From contig JAGTVF010000220.1 of the NCBI GenBank assembly GCA_018224315.1, positions 1 through 5,480 of the forward strand: a stretch of DNA of 5,480 bases, given 5' to 3'. Shown here in pieces: positions 1 to 5,181 of this stretch (the first letter of the stretch is position 1; each line of letters begins with the position of its first letter). Both the position numbers and the translations under genes were made by a program. The notes beneath the pieces were generated by a model. It was not told where the DNA came from. It saw only the letters and a list, made by a program, of their open reading frames with translations, and made no database searches. This DNA is from Desulfobacterales bacterium. Lineage in GTDB: Bacteria > Desulfobacterota > Desulfobacteria > Desulfobacterales > Desulfosalsimonadaceae.

Positions 1-844
1 AATGGCCGAGGGTATACTGATCCCGGGCATCCAAGGCAGCGGCCAGAATCCGCACCATGGAGGTATAGGACTCCTCCAGGTTCTGGGCGTAGCTTTCCAG
101 GCTCTGCTGCTGGACCAGGAGCATTTTCGACATTTCATTAAAATTCCGGGTCAGCTCCCCGAGTTCATCGCGGGATGTGACCTTTATCTCCACGCCTTTT
201 CTGCCGGATTTGACCCGGGAAACCCCGGCAGCCAGCCGTTTGAGCGGCGCGGTAAAAAACGAAGACAGCACCAGGGTGCCGGCCACGCCAAAACCCAGGG
301 TCAACGCGGCAATCAGGCAAATCTTTCTGCGGGCGGCCTGCCTGGCAGATGCCAGGACATCGGCTTTCAGGCCGACAATCACATCTCCCACCCGGTTTTC
401 GGCAAATCGGATCGGGGTTTGAAACTCATAGCAGAGGACACCGCCGCGCTCGATTTTTTTTGCCTGGAAATCCTCGGTGCGCCGGACCAGGGGGCCTTTG
501 ATTTTTTCAAAAGACCCGCCCACGGCTGACAAGCGGTTATGGGCCAGTATATCGCCATTGTGATCCACAATGCTCATATAGGCCACATCGCTCTGGGATT
601 CGGTAATTTTGGCCACCAGGTTGTCCAGGGCCAGCCGATTTTCGGACAAAATACTGAACCCCGCAGGTGTGGCCGCGCTCAGGGCCACAGAAGATCCTCT
701 TTTGATCAGGGAATCCAGCAGAAAATCATTCATTATGGAAGTCACCACCACAGCGGAACCAAAGGTCGTGGCGGCAATCAGGGTCAACGTCACCAGGGTC
801 ATCTTCAATCGAATGCCCCAGGGGCGATTCCAGAACCAGGACAT
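1..844 (-). CDS. Membrane-bound HAMP/HD-GYP sensor, probable c-di-GMP phosphodiesterase (3' part beyond the left edge)
   Basis: The frame is open for 281 codons from ATG 844-842 to the window edge. An N-terminal membrane helix lies at about residues 15-37, followed by a small extracytoplasmic sensor region (about 38-172, with a PAS/Cache-like stretch near YMSIVDHNGDIL at 89-100). A second membrane helix is at about 175-197. A HAMP domain spans about 198-250 (A199-P200-L201 and the DELGEL motif at 226-231), then a short coiled coil (240-259). The last residues, LAAALDARDQYTLGH (267-281), match the opening helix of HD-GYP domains, which hydrolyse cyclic di-GMP; the HD and GYP motifs themselves are outside the window. 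The start is chosen because AAGGAG (856-861) lies 11 bases upstream. An in-frame ATG at 868-866 has no ribosome site, and a TTG at 853-851 is too close to it. A protein with another output domain is possible but unlikely given the final motif. Confidence 0.85.
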   Translation of the reverse strand, partial: MSWFWNRPWGIRLKMTLVTLTLIAATTFGSAVVVTSIMNDFLLDSLIKRGSSVALSAATPAGFSILSENRLALDNLVAKITESQSDVAYMSIVDHNGDILAHNRLSAVGGSFEKIKGPLVRRTEDFQAKKIERGGVLCYEFQTPIRFAENRVGDVIVGLKADVLASARQAARRKICLIAALTLGFGVAGTLVLSSFFTAPLKRLAAGVSRVKSGRKGVEIKVTSRDELGELTRNFNEMSKMLLVQQQSLESYAQNLEESYTSMVRILAAALDARDQYTLGH

Positions 845-877
845 GCCAGGCAATTCTCCTTGATACATCACATCTGC

Positions 878-910
878 GGCGCGGCCATCCGGCGGCAGCA
901 AATCCGCGCC
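878..910 (-). other. Perfect 7-bp GC stem in the leader of the HD-GYP gene
   Basis: GGCGCGG (878-884) and CCGCGCC (904-910) are exact reverse complements around a 19-base loop. The stem lies between the amidohydrolase stop and the ribosome site of the HD-GYP gene, ending 16 bases upstream of that site in the direction of transcription. No T-run follows it on the minus strand, so it does not look like an intrinsic terminator. It may be an mRNA structure affecting translation or stability, or chance in a GC-rich stretch. Confidence 0.35.
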
Positions 911-945
911 CGCATTTTTTGTCCAACCATCTCTAGCACAAAAAA

Positions 946-1722
946 TCAGTTTCGCCAATTCCTAAGCGCACCACCCTGGCCCTGTTTCATTAATTTTTTG
1001 AAATTGTCCTGGGTGAGGGCCTTTTGCACCTCCCTGGAAACCGGCAGACTCAGGACCTTTTCGAGTTCGGCCGCAGGATCGCCAAAGGGAAAATCTGAGC
1101 CAAACAGGATGCGCCCGCTGCCGTAGCATTGGATATAATCCAGGATCTCCCGGGTGGAGGCCAGGCTGGTATCTGTATAGACGCGTGGGTTTTGCCAGAG
1201 CCCGCTTTTTGCAATGGCCCGGTATCCGCCGTTTAGCATGCCCAGATGCGGGATGATCACCTTTACGTCTTGTGCAATCTCATTGACAAACCGCAGGGTG
1301 TTGGAAAGCTCCTCTTCAAAGACCACCGGCAACCCCCGGCGTTGGATTTCGGACACAGCGGCGGCGCAGGCCGGGTCATCATACTGATATTTTGGCTCAT
1401 CTGCGTGCCTGTGCCATTTGACCCCGCAATGCCGGTCATCGAGCTGATCCACGGCAAAATCATTCCAGATGAAAAAGTACGGAAAAACCTGCAATTCAAG
1501 ATTTTCCAGGCTGAGCAAATACTGGTTGGAATCCTTTCGCTGCTTTTGCCAGGACGCGTTATCGGCAAAATCCGGATCATTTCGGTCATAGATTTCCATA
1601 ACCGGAGAAAACATGGCCGCGCCTTCAATAGGACTATCTTTGACCGCAGCCAGGTAATCCTCAAACGCCTGGGGCGGAAACCGGTCATATATTCCACAAT
1701 GGGCATGGGCGTCAACAATCAT
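946..1722 (-). CDS. Metal-dependent amidohydrolase (amidohydrolase_2 / COG2159-like TIM barrel)
   Basis: The product is 258 residues with no signal peptide, so cytoplasmic. It has the layout of the amidohydrolase superfamily: HxH at H6/H8 on strand 1 (MIVDAHAH), a GVKWH segment at 100-104, PHLG with H159, a YTDTS strand at 182-186, and GSDFPFGDP with D210 as the expected catalytic or metal-binding Asp. Members hydrolyse or decarboxylate small cyclic or amide substrates; the substrate cannot be told here. Where many relatives carry a ligand His after a hydrophobic strand, this one has Glu (LPVVFEEE, E136-E138). The start is the ATG preceded by AAGGGGG (1730-1736) at 7 bases; the frame is open further upstream but encodes only a basic, low-complexity stretch. 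It lies 97 bases upstream of the HD-GYP gene on the same strand, with no clear terminator between them, and is divergent from the kinase. Confidence 0.85.
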   Translation of the reverse strand: MIVDAHAHCGIYDRFPPQAFEDYLAAVKDSPIEGAAMFSPVMEIYDRNDPDFADNASWQKQRKDSNQYLLSLENLELQVFPYFFIWNDFAVDQLDDRHCGVKWHRHADEPKYQYDDPACAAAVSEIQRRGLPVVFEEELSNTLRFVNEIAQDVKVIIPHLGMLNGGYRAIAKSGLWQNPRVYTDTSLASTREILDYIQCYGSGRILFGSDFPFGDPAAELEKVLSLPVSREVQKALTQDNFKKLMKQGQGGALRNWRN

Positions 1723-1760
1723 TGCAGTTCCCCCTTTTTGTCGGTAAATGACACACCGGC

Positions 1761-1789
1761 ATTTTAAAACATTTCCCGCCTTCCTGCAA
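1761..1789 (-). promoter_or_regulatory. Candidate promoter of the amidohydrolase gene
   Basis: Reading the minus strand, TTGCAG (1789-1784) is followed after 17 bases by TAAAAT (1766-1761). The -10 box matches the sigma-70 consensus at five of six positions, but the -35 box matches at only three. Transcription would begin near 1753, giving a leader of about 30 bases before ATG 1722. Position and spacing are right; the weak -35 keeps confidence low. Confidence 0.35.
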
Positions 1790-1900
1790 TCCCCTGCTGC
1801 CCGGCGTGTTTGCGGGAAGGAAGCCCTGCGGGCCGCAGCCCGGGACAGAGCACCGCAAATAACTTTTTGCCGCATACTGAAAAACTTTGATTTTATTTTT

Positions 1901-1920
1901 TTGAACCTTGAACTTTGAAC
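1901..1920. repeat. Three TTGAAC repeats with a 7-base period
   Basis: TTGAAC occurs at 1901-1906, 1908-1913 and 1915-1920, each separated by one base (C, then T). It sits in an AT-rich stretch between the divergent genes. It is not turn-phased (7 rather than 10-11 bases), so it is more likely a short tandem or slippage-type repeat than a cooperative operator. Confidence 0.6.
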
Positions 1921-1939
1921 AATGCAGTGTACTTACCTG

Positions 1940-1967
1940 TACGTGAGATTCTGAAAAATCGCACGTA
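1940..1967. repeat. 28-base imperfect inverted repeat
   Basis: The arms TACGTGAGATT (1940-1950) and AATCGCACGTA (1957-1967) pair at 10 of 11 positions around the 6-base spacer CTGAAA; the only mismatch is 1946/1961. The centre lies about 92 bases upstream of the predicted kinase transcription start. It could be an operator for a dimeric regulator or an RNA hairpin. No T-run follows it on either strand. Confidence 0.55.
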
Positions 1968-1984
1968 ACGCCGATATTGGCGTT
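1967..1984 (+). other. Short hairpin, AACGCC/GGCGTT, followed by T residues
   Basis: AACGCC (1967-1972) and GGCGTT (1979-1984) form a perfect 6-bp stem around GATATT, and T residues continue to 1987. It directly abuts the 28-base dyad. The stem is short and the T-run brief, so it would be at most a weak terminator on the plus strand, and no plus-strand gene lies upstream in the window. Confidence 0.35.
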
Positions 1985-2011
1985 TTTCCGGCGCCATCAA
2001 CGGTTTGGTTG

Positions 2012-2027
2012 TTGACTTTGCAGTCAA
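2012..2027. promoter_or_regulatory. Perfect dyad overlapping the kinase -35 box (candidate operator)
   Basis: TTGACT (2012-2017) and AGTCAA (2022-2027) are exact reverse complements separated by TTGC. The left arm is the -35 hexamer of the predicted kinase promoter and the right arm fills most of the spacer. A dimeric protein bound here would compete with RNA polymerase. The regulator is unknown; autoregulation by a partner response regulator is one possibility. Confidence 0.45.
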
Positions 2028-2039
2028 TTCTCATATATT
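2012..2039 (+). promoter_or_regulatory. Sigma-70-like promoter for the kinase gene
   Basis: TTGACT (2012-2017) is followed after 16 bases by TATATT (2034-2039), each five of six to consensus. Transcription would start near 2046, giving a leader of about 46 bases before ATG 2092. This supports 2092 as the start over the TTG at 2005, which lies upstream of the -35 box and would not be in the transcript. Confidence 0.6.
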
Positions 2040-2091
2040 TGAAATACAAGCAGTTACACAAGACCCAAAATTGGATTCAGGGGCAAAAACC

Positions 2092-3969
2092 ATGGAAAAA
2101 GAAAAATGGATGCTCAAGGCCATCTTTGACACCATTGAAGACGGCATTTACGTGATTGATCGCAATTATACCATTGAATACATGAACCGTACCATGACCG
2201 AGATTTTCGGCCAGGGCACGGGACAAAAATGTCACCGTCTGGTCAACAACAGCGACTCGCTTTGCCCATGGTGCCGGGCTCCCGAGGTCTTCGCGGGTAA
2301 AAGCCTCCACTGGGAGCTCTATGTTCCCAAAGTGGAAAAAACCTTTGCCCTCTCGGAACTGCCCCTGAAAAACCCGGACGAATCGGTGTCCAAACTGTGC
2401 ATATTCCGTGACATCACCGAGCAAAAACAGCGCGAAGCCCAGCTGGCCGCATCCGAGGAAAGATACCAGAATCTGTTTGAACACGTGGGCGTGGGCATTT
2501 ATATCAGCAGCAAGGAAGGCCGGTTTCTGGACGCCAATCCGGCCTTTATCAAAATGATGGGCTACTCCAGCAAGCAGGAGCTGTTAAGCCTGGATATCAC
2601 CCGGGACCTGTACGTGCGGCCTTCGGACAGGCCCAAGTTCCAGGAGATGATCGAACGCGAGGGCCGGGTGGTGCAATACGAGGTGGACTTCAAAAAGAAA
2701 GACGGCACCCCGATCACGGTTTTGCTCACCAGCCACGTACGCTACGACCCTCAGGGCAATGTCCTGGGCTACGAGGGAATCACCGAGGATCAGACCGAGC
2801 GCTACATGATGGAAAAAAAACTGCGGGAAGCCCATGATTTCATGAACAAAATCATTCAAAGCTCGCCAAGCCCCATCATGGCCGCGGACCTGGAAGGCAA
2901 TATCTTCATCTGGAACCGGGCCGCGGAAGAAACCCTGGGATATCCGGCCTCGGAGACCATCGGCAGGATGCACATCACCAAAATTTACCCTGAAGGGCTG
3001 GCCCACAAAATCATGGACATGATCCGAAGCCCTGAAAACGGCGGGGTGGGACTGCTGCGGGGCTATCCCATGCTCTATGTCCGGCGCGACGGCCAGGTCA
3101 TTGACGGCTCGCTTTCCGCTGCCATGATCTACGATGACGAGGGCAACGAAGTGGCCACAGTGGGCTCTTTCGTGGACATGACCGAACGCATTGAAATGGA
3201 ACGCACCCTGCGCACTACCCAGGAGCAATTGCTCCAGTCGGAAAAACTGGCCGCCATGGGCCGGCTGACCTCCCAGATCGCCCACGAGCTAAACAATCCC
3301 CTGTTCGGGATCATGAACACCCTGGAACTGCTCAAAACCGAAATCACGCCGGAAAACAAGCGGCGAAAACTTCTGGACATGTCGCTTTCCGAAACCGTTC
3401 GCCTGGCGGAAATGCTGCGCAAGATGCTGTCTTTTTCCAAGCCCGACCAGGAGGAAAAAGGCCCGGTCAATATCAACACCATTATCGACGAGCTGCTCAT
3501 GCTCCATGAAAAACAACTCCAGGAAAACAGCGTCAAAATCAAAACCGAGCTTGCAGACAAGCTTCCGAAAATCACGGCTTCCAGAAACCAGATGCGGCAG
3601 GTGTTTTTAAACATGATCTCCAATGCCAAAGACGCCATGCCCGAAGGCGGGACCCTGACATTTCGCACCTGGCACAAAAACAGCACTGTCTTTATCGAGA
3701 TCTCAGATACCGGCCAGGGCATCAAGGAAGAAGATATCAACCGGATCTTTGACTCGTTTTTCACCACAAAGGATACGGTCAAAGGCGTTGGCCTGGGCCT
3801 TTCGGTGTGCTACGGGTTTATCAAGGAGCACGGCGGCGACATCAAGGTCAAAAGCCAGACCGGCGAAGGTACCAGTTTTACCATTTCCCTGCCGGTGCAT
3901 TCAGATAAACAGGCCGCCGGGGAAAACGAAACCAAAAACAACCTTGACAAATCCGCATCCTCTCAATAA
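2092..3969 (+). CDS. Cytoplasmic PAS-PAS-PAS-HisKA-HATPase sensor histidine kinase
   Basis: The product is 625 residues with no membrane segment. Three PAS domains lie at about 5-110, 120-237 and 247-367; each ends in the usual D-x-T-E linker or a variant (RDITEQ 106-111, EDQTER 232-237, VDMTER 361-366). The HisKA domain has H398 in AHELNNP as the phosphoacceptor. The HATPase domain has an N box (N507, N511, D514), DTGQG at 539-543, an F box (FDSFFTTK, 553-560) and GVGLGL at 565-570, so all kinase motifs are intact. PAS1 contains C47 and the cluster CPWC (C58, C61), which may bind a metal, cofactor or redox signal. The last 20 or so residues are polar and unstructured. The start follows AGGGG (2079-2083) by 8 bases and lies below a good promoter. 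The H box resembles NtrB/AtoS-like kinases, which often partner sigma-54 activators, but no response regulator is in the window. The signal is unknown. Confidence 0.92.
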   Translation: MEKEKWMLKAIFDTIEDGIYVIDRNYTIEYMNRTMTEIFGQGTGQKCHRLVNNSDSLCPWCRAPEVFAGKSLHWELYVPKVEKTFALSELPLKNPDESVSKLCIFRDITEQKQREAQLAASEERYQNLFEHVGVGIYISSKEGRFLDANPAFIKMMGYSSKQELLSLDITRDLYVRPSDRPKFQEMIEREGRVVQYEVDFKKKDGTPITVLLTSHVRYDPQGNVLGYEGITEDQTERYMMEKKLREAHDFMNKIIQSSPSPIMAADLEGNIFIWNRAAEETLGYPASETIGRMHITKIYPEGLAHKIMDMIRSPENGGVGLLRGYPMLYVRRDGQVIDGSLSAAMIYDDEGNEVATVGSFVDMTERIEMERTLRTTQEQLLQSEKLAAMGRLTSQIAHELNNPLFGIMNTLELLKTEITPENKRRKLLDMSLSETVRLAEMLRKMLSFSKPDQEEKGPVNINTIIDELLMLHEKQLQENSVKIKTELADKLPKITASRNQMRQVFLNMISNAKDAMPEGGTLTFRTWHKNSTVFIEISDTGQGIKEEDINRIFDSFFTTKDTVKGVGLGLSVCYGFIKEHGGDIKVKSQTGEGTSFTISLPVHSDKQAAGENETKNNLDKSASSQ

Positions 3970-3977
3970 GCTATACA
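3944..3977 (+). promoter_or_regulatory. Tentative promoter of the riboswitch-cbiK operon
   Basis: A consensus TTGACA occurs at 3944-3949, inside the 3' end of the kinase gene. At 17 bases spacing the -10 position reads TAAGCT (3967-3972), a poor match. The better TATACA (3972-3977) is 22 bases away, which is too far. An AT-rich TATATT follows at 3981-3986, but a start from it would cut into the riboswitch P1 stem. A promoter is expected just here, because no terminator separates the kinase from the riboswitch and the aptamer begins at about 3991, but the exact boxes are uncertain. Confidence 0.3.
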
Positions 3978-3990
3978 AATTATATTTTTA

Positions 3991-4200
3991 GCAGGGTGCC
4001 TCAAAATCCGGGCATAAAAGGGAACCCCGTGGACAATCGGGGGCGGACCCGCCGCTGTAACCGGGAACGAACGCCGCACAAAGCCACTGTTTCAGATATC
4101 GAAGCGGGAAGGCGCGGTCATTAGGATGATCCGGGAGCCAGAAGACCTGCCTTGCTGAAGCTTTTCACGGATACTGGTGCGGACATCACCGGCGTGAAAA
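3991..4200 (+). promoter_or_regulatory. Cobalamin (B12) riboswitch aptamer
   Basis: The conserved landmarks appear in order: P1 strands GCAGG (3991-3995) and CCTGC (4146-4150), AAAAGGGAA (4016-4024), a CCGCTGTAA segment (4052-4060), the core GCCACTG (4083-4089), GGGAAGGCGC (4106-4115), and the B12 box AGCCAGAAGACCTGCC (4136-4151). A distal hairpin follows, with TTTTCACG (4162-4169) pairing CGTGAAAA (4193-4200) and an inner GGTG/CACC. Its loop bases GCGG (4179-4182) could kiss CCGC (4049-4052), as L13 and L5 do in this class. The peripheral GGGAAGGCGC element suggests the adenosylcobalamin-type class, an inference. With the terminator just downstream, cobalamin binding should switch off cbiK and the transporter. 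Confidence 0.93.
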
Positions 4201-4206
4201 CCAAAA

Positions 4207-4237
4207 GGGTCAAGAAAGACGGGTGCAGCCCTCTTGA
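4207..4237 (+). promoter_or_regulatory. Predicted antiterminator of the B12 riboswitch
   Basis: TCAAGA (4210-4215) and GGG (4221-4223) can pair with the continuous strand CCCTCTTGA (4229-4237), leaving a 5-base bulge (4216-4220) and the loop TGCAG. This ties up 9 of the 12 bases of the terminator's 5' arm, so the two structures exclude each other. It is derived from base complementarity only, and the link to ligand binding is not evident because it does not overlap the distal aptamer hairpin. Confidence 0.45.
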
Positions 4238-4267
4238 GCGAAAAGTTAAGCTCAAGAGGGCTTTTTT
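4228..4267 (+). terminator. Intrinsic terminator, expression platform of the B12 riboswitch
   Basis: GCCCTCTTGAGC (4228-4239) and GCTCAAGAGGGC (4250-4261) form a perfect 12-bp stem around a 10-base loop, followed by six T residues (4262-4267). It lies between the aptamer and the cbiK ribosome site, so it should end transcription early when cobalamin is bound. Confidence 0.93.
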
Positions 4268-4299
4268 ATTGTGAAAAGAGGTTTTCAAAGGAGTCTGAA

Positions 4300-5178
4300 A
4301 TGAAAAAAATGCTTTTAAAACCGGCTATTATCCTGTTTGCAATCATTTTTTCCGCAGCTGCTGCAGCCCAGGCCGGCAGTGGGCAGCCCGGGGACGGGAA
4401 AACCGGTATCCTCCTGGTGACCTTTGGCACCACGTTTCCAGAGGCACGGGCGGCTTTTGACAATGTGGAAGCAAAAATCAAAGACGCCTTTCCGGACGCA
4501 ACCGTGAACTGGGCTTATACCTCGGAGATGATCCGCGACAAAATGGCCCGGCAGGGAAAGAAGGTCCATTCGCCCCGGCAGGCCATAGAAGAGATGGCCG
4601 GCCAGGGCGTTACAAAAATTTTCGTGCAGTCGCTGCACACCATTGCCGGATACGAATACCACGACCTTGTCAAAACTGTCCGGAAATTTCAACACAACCC
4701 CGGAAAAGTGGAAGAAATAACCATCACCGGACCTTTGCTGGCAGGACCCGAAGACATGGCCAAAGCCGCCCGGGCCATACGCGACACCCTGCCCCAAGCG
4801 CGAACAAGCGATGAAGCCGTGGTGCTTCTGGGACATGGTACCCACCATCCTTCCAATGCCGCCTACCCGGCTCTGATGTGGCGGCTCCAGCTGGCTGATG
4901 ACAACATTTTTATCGGCACGGTGGAAGGATTTCCCGGCCCTGATGTCATTTTGGCGCAGCTTGAGCAAAACAATATATCCACAGCATGGCTCATGCCCTT
5001 TATGTCTGTTGCCGGCGATCATGTTCGAAACGACATGGCCGGAGACGGAGCCGATTCCTGGAAATCAATTCTTGCAGCCGCAGACATCGAGGCCAAACCG
5101 GTTTTAAAGGGATTTGCCGAATATGAGGCATTTGTGGATATCTGGGTGAACCAGCTTCAGCAGGCCATGGACCAATAG
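4300..5178 (+). CDS. cbiK: Exported (periplasmic) sirohydrochlorin cobaltochelatase CbiK
   Basis: CbiK inserts Co2+ into sirohydrochlorin in the anaerobic cobalamin pathway without ATP. The 292-residue product opens with a Sec signal peptide (Lys at 2, 3 and 7, hydrophobic 8-23, probable cleavage after AQA at 23-25), so it should act in the periplasm like the CbiK-P form of Desulfovibrio. The chelatase fold starts at GILLVTFGTT (36-45). H179 (GHGTHH), E209 (GTVEGFPG) and H241 (GDHVRND) are spaced 30 and 32 residues apart, the same as the H145/E175/H207 metal-site residues of Salmonella CbiK as I recall them. H113 and H121 lie in SLHTIAGYEYH; by spacing H121 could match the haem-ligating His of CbiK-P. 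The start is ATG 4300, with AAAGGAG 6 bases upstream; a longer frame from TTG 4234 runs through the terminator and is rejected. The gene is under a B12 riboswitch and 3 bases from a transporter permease. Because sirohydrochlorin is made in the cytoplasm, an exported copy may serve metal or tetrapyrrole handling rather than main-line synthesis. Confidence 0.93.
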   Translation: MKKMLLKPAIILFAIIFSAAAAAQAGSGQPGDGKTGILLVTFGTTFPEARAAFDNVEAKIKDAFPDATVNWAYTSEMIRDKMARQGKKVHSPRQAIEEMAGQGVTKIFVQSLHTIAGYEYHDLVKTVRKFQHNPGKVEEITITGPLLAGPEDMAKAARAIRDTLPQARTSDEAVVLLGHGTHHPSNAAYPALMWRLQLADDNIFIGTVEGFPGPDVILAQLEQNNISTAWLMPFMSVAGDHVRNDMAGDGADSWKSILAAADIEAKPVLKGFAEYEAFVDIWVNQLQQAMDQ

Positions 5179-5181
5179 CCC

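Larger units (their letters stand above)
1723..2091. other. Divergent intergenic region between the amidohydrolase and the kinase
   Basis: No gene is seen in this 369-base stretch. It contains a weak promoter candidate for the amidohydrolase (1761-1789, minus), a GC-rich part with a small palindrome (CTGCG 1826-1830 / CGCAG 1834-1838), an AT-rich part with three TTGAAC repeats, two abutting dyads (1940-1984), and a good promoter for the kinase (2012-2039). Open frames crossing it (minus up to 1875, plus from TTG 2005) are upstream extensions of the flanking genes, with no recognisable protein content. Confidence 0.7.

Noticed and set aside
2..529. Plus-strand open frame of 175 codons over the HD-GYP gene
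   Set aside because: No recognisable protein; it is the antisense shadow of a minus-strand frame with clear membrane, HAMP and HD-GYP features.
1723..1875. Upstream extension of the amidohydrolase to the start at 1875
   Set aside because: The extra 51 residues are basic and low in complexity, the family starts at the strand with HxH, and AAGGGGG sits just before ATG 1722.
2005..2022. Sigma-54 (-24/-12) promoter TTGG...TTTGCA for the kinase
   Set aside because: The gap between the GG and GC elements is 11 bases rather than the strict 10, and the -24 box is poor; the sigma-70-like boxes fit better.
2005..2091. TTG-initiated N-terminal extension of the kinase (29 extra residues)
   Set aside because: It starts upstream of the predicted -35 box, has no ribosome site, and the extension has no domain content; ATG 2092 has AGGGG at 8 bases.
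2584..3285. Long minus-strand open frames within the kinase gene
   Set aside because: They are antisense shadows caused by GC-rich codon use; their translations contain no family motif, while the plus-strand frame has intact kinase motifs.
4234..4299. TTG-initiated extension of CbiK
   Set aside because: It would begin inside the terminator stem and would place 22 polar residues before a clear signal peptide. ATG 4300 has a strong ribosome site.
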